A stretch of 12,518 nucleotides of DNA. Origin: an uncultured Lachnospiraceae bacterium (GTDB lineage: Bacteria; Bacillota; Clostridia; Lachnospirales; Lachnospiraceae). A program made the translations under genes and the position numbers. This document shows positions 7,539 to 12,518 of the stretch, in pieces. A model generated the notes under the pieces. That model ran no database searches. It was not told the origin of the DNA and saw only the letters and a program-made list of their open reading frames with translations. The stretch's first letter is position 1, and each line of letters opens with the position of its first letter. The DNA lies in NCBI GenBank assembly GCA_948441955.1, contig CAOJQZ010000069.1:1-12518 (forward strand), given 5' to 3'.

Positions 7539-7587
7539 AATAAGTGAGTGGTTTTCTAATATTGGCGGAACCATTCACTTATTTTTT
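7539..7587 (+). terminator. Rho-independent terminator ending operon 1
   Basis: AATAAGTGAGTGGTT (7539-7553) pairs with AACCATTCACTTATT (7569-7583) over 15 base pairs with a single G-U wobble. The loop is 15 bases, and a run of six T (7582-7587) overlaps the end of the stem. It starts 10 bases after the serine hydrolase stop and precedes the promoter of the next operon, so it marks the operon boundary. Confidence 0.88.
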
Positions 7588-7597
7588 ATAAAAAGTG

Positions 7598-7626
7598 TTG
7601 ATTTCTTATTGAAAAAATGCTAGTAT
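7598..7626 (+). promoter_or_regulatory. Sigma-A-type promoter of the phosphocholine operon
   Basis: TTGATT (7598-7603) and TAGTAT (7621-7626) are separated by 17 bases. TGC directly before the -10 box makes it an extended -10 promoter. The predicted start of transcription near 7633 leaves a leader of about 30 bases before the ATG at 7664, with AAGAGG (7652-7657) as ribosome site. It lies just after the operon 1 terminator. The winged-helix domain at the start of the first gene product could bind here, but I see no clear inverted-repeat operator. Confidence 0.75.
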
Positions 7627-7663
7627 ATCTGAAAAGTTCACAATAAATGAAAAGAGGAATTAC

Positions 7664-9418
7664 ATGAACATACAGGAAATGGATATACTGAACATTTTGA
7701 AAAAGGGCAAGTATTCTACCCAGAGGAAACTTGCGGAAGAATCGGGATATTCCCTGGGTACGGTTAATCAATCAGTCAAAGCGCTGAAGGAAGAAGGCTA
7801 TCTTGATCAGAATATCTGCCTGACGGAAAAAGCAAGAAGAGAGTTTGAGGAAAATAAGCCAAAGCAGGCGATTATCCTTGCGGCTGGGGCAGGCATGAGA
7901 ATGGTTCCGATTAATACGGAGCAGCCAAAAGGATTGCTTGAAGTAGACGGCGAGCCTTTGATAGAAAGAATCATCCGACAGCTTAAGGAAGCGGGGATTT
8001 TTGACATTAAGATCATTGTTGGCTTTATGAAGGAAAGGTATGAATATCTGATTGATGAATTTCAGGTGCAGTTGATTTTTAATAAGTCTTATGGAGTGAA
8101 GGGGAATATGTTTTCGCTGGAAAAGGCGAAGGAATTTCTTGAAAATGCATATATTATTCCCTGTGATATCTGGTGCAGGGAGAATCCCTTTCATACAGAC
8201 GAGTTGTATGCATGGTATATGGTTAGCAGAAAAAAAGACGAAAACAGTACTGTAAAGGTGAATCGGAAGCGTGAGTTAAGACTGGTTAAGGATGAGGAAA
8301 CGGGTAGCCGAATGATTGGAATCGCATATGTTTGCGGCGATACAGCAAAGATATTAAAAAATAATATGGAAAGGATGACAAAAAACAAAAGTTTTTACTA
8401 TTCTTTCTGGGAGGAAGCGGCGATACAGAGGAACAAAATGGTCTTTCTGCCAAATGAAGTCCAAGATGAAAATGTATATGAAATCAATACGCTCGAAGAG
8501 CTGCGGGATTTGGATGAAAATTCAAACCAGTTAAATTCGAAGGCAATCGAAACAATTCTTGAAACATTAAAATGTGATGCAAAGGACATTCACGAGATTC
8601 AGGCTTTAAAAAAAGGGATGACAAACCGCTCTTTCAGATTTCGATTCAAGGATAAACGTTATATTATGCGGATTCCCGGAGAAGGGACAAATCGGATGAT
8701 AGATAGAAAACAGGAATATGAAGTATACCGTACCATATTGGAAGAAGGAATCTGTGATCCAATTTGTTATATTTCTCCGGAAAACGGTTATAAAATCACA
8801 GAATTTCTGGAAAATGCACGGGTGTGCGACCCGTCAGTACCAGAGGATGTACGGAGATGTATGGCGTATCTCCGCAGCATGCATAAGAAGAAATTTGAAG
8901 TTAAGCATGTGTTTGACCTTTTCTGTGAGATTGAACAATATGAAAGCTATTGGGAGGGAGAACCCTCCATCTATATTGATTATAAGAAAACGAAGGATAA
9001 AATTTATGAATTAAAACAATACGTTGACAATCAGGAAAAGGAATGGACTCTTACACATATTGATGCGGTTCCGGACAATTTTTTGTTTGTAGACGACAGG
9101 ATATATTTAATTGACTGGGAGTATTCAGGAATGCAGGATCCGCATGTGGATATAGCAATGTTTGCAATATATGCAATGTATGACAGGGAACAGGTGGAAC
9201 AGCTTATAGACTATTATTTTCTTGGAAGATGTCCGGATAATGTGCGGACAAAAATATACTGTTACATTGCAGTATGCGGGCTGCTGTGGAGCAACTGGTG
9301 CGAATATAAGCGTATATGCGGCGTTGAGTTTGGCGAGTATTCCCTGCGTCAATACCGATATGCGAAGGAATATTATAAGATAGCAAAAAGCAGAATGGAA
9401 GACCGGGAGGAGAGTTAA
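7664..9418 (+). CDS. Winged-helix / LicC-like cytidylyltransferase / LicA-like choline kinase fusion
   Basis: 584 residues in three parts. Residues 1-65 form a winged helix-turn-helix (STQRKLAEESGYSLGTVNQS, 18-37, is the reading helix region). Residues 68-288 form a sugar-nucleotidyltransferase fold like LicC: AIILAAGAGMR (69-79), Lys89, Asp168 in the PCD metal site, VGFMKERYEYL (119-129). Residues about 300-578 form a choline/ethanolamine kinase fold: GMTNRSFRF (318-326), catalytic THIDAVPDN (464-472) with Asp467 and Asn472, and LIDWE (482-486) with metal ligand Asp484. The fusion would phosphorylate choline and convert it to CDP-choline, the donor for phosphocholine decoration, while the N-terminal domain may control the operon or act as a fossil domain. 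The DxD pair of LicC is PxD here, so the second activity may be altered. It is the first gene after the promoter. Substrate could be choline or a related amino alcohol. Confidence 0.85.
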   Translation: MNIQEMDILNILKKGKYSTQRKLAEESGYSLGTVNQSVKALKEEGYLDQNICLTEKARREFEENKPKQAIILAAGAGMRMVPINTEQPKGLLEVDGEPLIERIIRQLKEAGIFDIKIIVGFMKERYEYLIDEFQVQLIFNKSYGVKGNMFSLEKAKEFLENAYIIPCDIWCRENPFHTDELYAWYMVSRKKDENSTVKVNRKRELRLVKDEETGSRMIGIAYVCGDTAKILKNNMERMTKNKSFYYSFWEEAAIQRNKMVFLPNEVQDENVYEINTLEELRDLDENSNQLNSKAIETILETLKCDAKDIHEIQALKKGMTNRSFRFRFKDKRYIMRIPGEGTNRMIDRKQEYEVYRTILEEGICDPICYISPENGYKITEFLENARVCDPSVPEDVRRCMAYLRSMHKKKFEVKHVFDLFCEIEQYESYWEGEPSIYIDYKKTKDKIYELKQYVDNQEKEWTLTHIDAVPDNFLFVDDRIYLIDWEYSGMQDPHVDIAMFAIYAMYDREQVEQLIDYYFLGRCPDNVRTKIYCYIAVCGLLWSNWCEYKRICGVEFGEYSLRQYRYAKEYYKIAKSRMEDREES

Positions 9419-9419
9419 A

Positions 9420-10154
9420 GTGAATAAGGCAGAACGGGCAATTATAATGGCGGCAGGGACAGGAAAGCGCATGCAGCCTCTTACGTTTCATACGCCGAAG
9501 CCATTAGTCAGAGTGAACGGCGTGCGTATGATAGATACGGTTATTCAGGGATTAAATAAAAATGAAATTAAAGAAATTTACGTAGTAGTAGGTTACTTAA
9601 AAGAGCAATTCGGAATGCTGGAAAAGGAATATCCAGGAGTGGTTTTAGTGGAAAATCCTTATTATTCTGTCTGTAATAATATTTCCTCACTTTATGTGGC
9701 AAGAGAACATATTGAAAATGCCATTATTTTGGATGGAGATCAGATGATTTATAATACCGCTGTTTTAGCTCCTGAATTTGAGAGATCCGGATATAATGCT
9801 GTGTGGACAGACGAAATAACAGACGAATGGCTGATGGAGGTAGAGGACGGCGTTGTGAAAGCATGCAGCAGAACGGGTGGAAAAAGAGGCTGGCAGCTTT
9901 ACAGTATTTCACGCTGGTCACGGGAGGATGGCAGGAAACTGAAGCGCCACCTGGAGATGGAATTTGATGAAAAAAAGAACAGGCAGATTTATTGGGATGA
10001 TGTTCCCATGTTCTGTTATCCGGAAAGCTATGAGCTGGGTATCAAGGAAATGAACAGGAATGATATAATTGAAATAGACAGTCTGAAAGAGCTGGCGGAG
10101 CTGGATGAAAGCTACAGGATTTACGAGAATGGAGGAGATATTTATGAAGAATAA
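9420..10154 (+). CDS. licC: LicC-like choline-phosphate cytidylyltransferase
   Basis: 244-residue stand-alone nucleotidyltransferase, close to the length of pneumococcal LicC (about 230). Motifs are IIMAAGTGKR (8-17) for CTP binding, Lys27 in TPKPLV, GYLKEQF (58-64), the metal-binding LDGD (104-107), DEWLMEVEDG (135-144), YWDDVPMF (191-198) and EIDSLKEL (218-225). These follow LicC closely, including the region where its aromatic residues hold the choline headgroup. The enzyme makes CDP-choline from phosphocholine and CTP. It starts with GTG one base after the previous stop, behind GGGAGGAGAG, and its end overlaps the transporter gene by 11 bases. It is the second cytidylyltransferase unit in the same operon, so the two may differ in substrate or this one may be the main enzyme. 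Confidence 0.85.
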   Translation: MNKAERAIIMAAGTGKRMQPLTFHTPKPLVRVNGVRMIDTVIQGLNKNEIKEIYVVVGYLKEQFGMLEKEYPGVVLVENPYYSVCNNISSLYVAREHIENAIILDGDQMIYNTAVLAPEFERSGYNAVWTDEITDEWLMEVEDGVVKACSRTGGKRGWQLYSISRWSREDGRKLKRHLEMEFDEKKNRQIYWDDVPMFCYPESYELGIKEMNRNDIIEIDSLKELAELDESYRIYENGGDIYEE

Positions 10155-11700
10155 GAAACAAGGACAGATTGACTGGATGATTACGCTGCTTCCGCTTGGG
10201 CTTGTAGCTGCATTAAGCATACTATTTTTCTTTTTACCGGAACAATCCAATGTGGTGCTGAGCCAGATACGGTTTTTCTTTGGAGATACATTTGGAACCT
10301 ATTATCTGATTATCGGTCTGGGGATTTTTCTTCTTTCTATATTTATTGCAGGCTCCAGATATGGAGATATTGTGCTTGGCAATCCGGATGAAAAACCAAA
10401 ATATTCCTTTTTTGCATGGGGCTCTATGATGTTTACCTGCGGACTTGCGGCTGATATTTTGTTTTATTCATTTTCAGAATGGGTTCTGTATGCATCCGAT
10501 CCGCGTATTACGGAGATGGGAAGTATTCAGGACTGGGCAAGTGTGTTTCCATTGTTTCATTGGAGTTTTATACCGTGGGGCTTTTATCTCGTATTAGCGG
10601 TTGCATTTGGATTTATGCTTCATGTTCGGAAAAGGGAGAGGCAAAGATATTCAGAGGCATGCCGGCCTGTTCTGGGGAAATATACGGACGGGATTCCGGG
10701 AAGAATTATTGATTTATTAGCTGTTTTTGCCCTGCTTGCAGGCACTGCCACCACATTCAGTCTGGCTACTCCGCTTATGGCCAGTGTTATTAACGAGCTT
10801 TTTCATGTGGAACTTAGCCGTACGCTGGTTACGATTATGATTCTGCTTATTACGTGTTTTATCTATACCTATGCGCTGCTGCATGGTTTCAAGGGAATCA
10901 GTGTACTGGCTAAATCCTGCATTTATCTGTTTTTTGGACTTCTGGCATTCGTACTTGTGTTTGGAGGTGAGGCAAGATATATAATTGAAACCGGGTTCTC
11001 CGCTCTTGGAAGGATGATACAAAATTTTATTGAGCTATCGACCTTTACAGATCCGGAACGTACAACAGCGTTCCCTCAGAACTGGACGATTTATTATTGG
11101 GCGTACTGGATGGTCTGGTGTGTTGCGGCGCCCTTTTTTATTGGAAGTATATCAAGAGGGAGAACAGTAAGACAGACGATTATAGGAGGATATGGGTTTG
11201 GTGTGGGTTCAACATTGATTAGCTTTATTATCCTGGGGAATTATTCATTGGGGCTGCAGGTATCGGGAGCCGGCGACTTTATAGCCCAGTATGAACAGAC
11301 GGGAGATTTATATGAATTGATTATTTCGATTATCCGTACCCTGCCCTGCGCGCCCTTTGTACTGATTTTACTGTTAATTACAATGGTGGCGTTTTATGCA
11401 ACCTCATTTGATTCGATTGCCTTGACGGCTTCGTGTTATAGTTACCGGAAGCTTGGGAAAGAGGAGAAGCCCCACAAGCTGATTCAGCTCATGTGGTGTA
11501 TTCTTCTGATTATCCTTCCGATTGCTCTTGTTTTTGCAGAAAGCTCTATGAGCAACCTCCAGTCAGTAAGTATTGTAGCGGCATTTCCGACAGGGGCTGT
11601 AATTGTTTTGATTGCGTGCAGTTTTTTGAAGGATGGGGAAAAGTATCTGAAGGAAAGGAAGGAATGCATTGACAAGAATATGGTGAGCGGAGTAGAATGA
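10144..11700 (+). CDS. BCCT-family transporter, probably for choline or betaine
   Basis: 518-residue protein with about 12 membrane helices. The BCCT signature is clear: WTIYYWAYWMVW (314-325) with the aromatic residues that bind trimethylammonium groups, then SISRGRTVRQ (335-344). I place the start at 10144, behind GGAGGAG (10131-10137), and reject the longer in-frame start at 10105, which lies inside licC with no ribosome site. Members import choline, betaine or carnitine, by sodium or proton coupling or by exchange. In pneumococcus the same role in the lic operon belongs to LicB, an unrelated transporter. Here a BCCT protein seems to replace it. The helix-3 glycine stretch of BetP-type proteins (GMGIG) reads GLAAD (100-104), so coupling or substrate may differ. 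Position after the two choline-activating genes supports choline supply. Confidence 0.85.
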   Translation: MKNKKQGQIDWMITLLPLGLVAALSILFFFLPEQSNVVLSQIRFFFGDTFGTYYLIIGLGIFLLSIFIAGSRYGDIVLGNPDEKPKYSFFAWGSMMFTCGLAADILFYSFSEWVLYASDPRITEMGSIQDWASVFPLFHWSFIPWGFYLVLAVAFGFMLHVRKRERQRYSEACRPVLGKYTDGIPGRIIDLLAVFALLAGTATTFSLATPLMASVINELFHVELSRTLVTIMILLITCFIYTYALLHGFKGISVLAKSCIYLFFGLLAFVLVFGGEARYIIETGFSALGRMIQNFIELSTFTDPERTTAFPQNWTIYYWAYWMVWCVAAPFFIGSISRGRTVRQTIIGGYGFGVGSTLISFIILGNYSLGLQVSGAGDFIAQYEQTGDLYELIISIIRTLPCAPFVLILLLITMVAFYATSFDSIALTASCYSYRKLGKEEKPHKLIQLMWCILLIILPIALVFAESSMSNLQSVSIVAAFPTGAVIVLIACSFLKDGEKYLKERKECIDKNMVSGVE

Positions 11701-11731
11701 AGATGAATTTTTATGAAAGAGGAAGGAAAGT

Positions 11732-12518
11732 ATGATGAAAAAATTTTTTGCGGGTCTGCTCGTTTTTGTCTTATCATTCAGCATGCTGATTCCGGCATAT
11801 GCGGCAGATGCAGACCTGACACAGAGCAGAGACGAAGCTAGGGAGGGAGAACTTGAAGCAGGTCAAGCAGATGCTGTAGAGAATACAGGGAGTACAGACA
11901 ATGCAGACAGAGAGTCAGGTGACAGAGAGAGCAAAGACAGTATAGATGACACGGATACTGCAGATGAAGCGGATAGGCCGAAAAAGGATCCAGAAGAAAA
12001 AATTCATTATAACTGGTATTATAAAGCGGGAAGCGGATGGTATTATTATAATTCGAAAGGAGTAAAGCAAAAGGGGTGGCTGCATATAAATAGCACTTGG
12101 TATTACCTTGATCCGGCACAGGACGGAGTGATGTTATCAAACTGCCAAAAGAAAATAAACGGAAAAGAATATGCGTTTAAAAAAAGCGGAGATATGATAA
12201 CGGGCTGGAATTATACAGGCGGAAAGTGGTACTATTATGGCAATTACGGAAAAGAGGCAGGCTGGAAGAAGCTAAAAAATATCTGGTATTATTTAAATCC
12301 GGCGGAAAATGGAGCGATGCTATCGAACTGCCAAAAGAAAATAAACGGAAAAGAATATGCGTTTAAAAAGAGCGGAGATATGATAACGGGCTGGAATTAT
12401 ACGGGCGGAAAGTGGTACTACTATGGCAATTACGGAAAAGAGGCAGGCTGGAAGAAAGTAAAGAATATCTGGTATTATTTAAATCCGGCGGAAAATGGAG
12501 CGATGCTATCGAACTGCC
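11732..12518 (+). CDS. Secreted choline-binding repeat protein (partial, runs off the window)
   Basis: ATG 11732 (a second ATG follows at 11735) lies behind GAGGAAGGAAAG, 31 bases after the transporter stop, and opens 262 codons to the window end. Residues 1-24 are a signal peptide (MMKKFFAGLLVFVLSFSMLI, then PAYA) with cleavage AYA|AD. Residues 25 to about 88 are a D/E/S/T-rich disordered linker. From about 92 on there are choline-binding repeats: WYYKAGSGWYYY, GWLHINSTWYYL, GWNYTGGKWYYYG, GWKKLKNIWYYLNP and so on, arranged as a 62-residue supermodule. The effector domain, if any, lies past the window. The same repeat style occurs in the serine hydrolase gene, so both proteins probably bind the phosphocholine that this operon makes. 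Co-transcription with the lic genes would tie the ligand to its binding protein. Confidence 0.88.
   Translation, partial: MMKKFFAGLLVFVLSFSMLIPAYAADADLTQSRDEAREGELEAGQADAVENTGSTDNADRESGDRESKDSIDDTDTADEADRPKKDPEEKIHYNWYYKAGSGWYYYNSKGVKQKGWLHINSTWYYLDPAQDGVMLSNCQKKINGKEYAFKKSGDMITGWNYTGGKWYYYGNYGKEAGWKKLKNIWYYLNPAENGAMLSNCQKKINGKEYAFKKSGDMITGWNYTGGKWYYYGNYGKEAGWKKVKNIWYYLNPAENGAMLSNC
12134..12518 (+). repeat. 186-bp tandem repeat inside the choline-binding gene
   Basis: Copy 1 (12134-12319), copy 2 (12320-12505) and the start of copy 3 (12506-12518) recur with an exact 186-base period, or 62 codons. Copies 1 and 2 differ at about eight bases, only one of which changes the protein (Leu to Val in KKLKN/KKVKN). 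The near identity, kept mainly at synonymous sites, points to recent duplication or ongoing gene conversion. Each unit encodes several GW/WYY choline-binding turns. The total copy number cannot be seen. Confidence 0.9.

Noticed and set aside
7772..8194. Minus-strand open frame of 140 codons under the lic fusion gene
   Set aside because: It lies entirely opposite the winged-helix and nucleotidyltransferase coding region and shows no domain or start signal.
10105..10143. Longer N-terminus for the BCCT transporter from an ATG at 10105
   Set aside because: It lies inside the licC reading frame without a ribosome site, and the added 13 residues are not membrane-like. The ATG at 10144 has a strong GGAGGAG site at proper spacing.
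11838..12140. Minus-strand open frame rich in Leu, Tyr and Cys
   Set aside because: It is the complement of the acidic linker and the first repeats of the secreted choline-binding protein. The low-complexity bias explains its openness.
12134..12518. CRISPR-like array
   Set aside because: The 186-base units are contiguous and in-frame coding, with no spacers between short repeats.

Overview
The window suggests a low-to-medium GC Gram-positive bacterium of the Clostridia, most likely a gut Lachnospiraceae-type organism. The reasons are purine-rich AGGAGG-type ribosome binding sites, tightly packed co-directional genes, many choline-binding (GW/WYY) repeats, and LicC/LicA-type phosphocholine enzymes. 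Genus and species cannot be decided from the sequence alone. Every gene I support is on the + strand.

Layout. Bases 1-81 are the tail of an upstream gene, followed by a hairpin terminator or attenuator (101-139). Operon 1 (160-7528) is a Dlt-like extracytoplasmic acylation cassette. It holds an AlgI-family MBOAT acyltransferase, a membrane-anchored SGNH protein, a previously uncalled 39-residue one-helix membrane protein overlapping a sodium:solute symporter by ATGA, a DltA-like adenylating ligase, and a DltC-like carrier protein. It ends with a choline-binding serine hydrolase whose signal peptide is cut by an in-frame TAG. A strong stem-loop terminator (7539-7587) and a good extended -10 promoter (7598-7626) separate it from operon 2. 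Operon 2 (7664 to the window end) holds a winged-helix / cytidylyltransferase / choline-kinase fusion, a second stand-alone LicC-like cytidylyltransferase, a BCCT-family choline/betaine-type transporter, and a secreted choline-binding repeat protein that runs off the window inside a 186-bp tandem repeat.

How the genes fit together (inference). Operon 2 would import choline (BCCT), phosphorylate it and activate it as CDP-choline (LicA/LicC activities) for decoration of teichoic acid or another surface glycan. The two choline-binding proteins would dock on that decoration. Operon 1 would activate a small carboxylic acid, load it on the carrier protein, and pass it through the MBOAT channel and SGNH protein onto a surface polymer. 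Its ligase lacks both residues that make DltA a D-alanine enzyme (Asp to Val202, Cys to Gly274). The acyl group is therefore probably not D-alanine, and the embedded symporter may supply it. The pairing of a non-canonical acyl cassette, a dedicated importer with a micro-protein, and a phosphocholine operon is the most interesting feature of the window.
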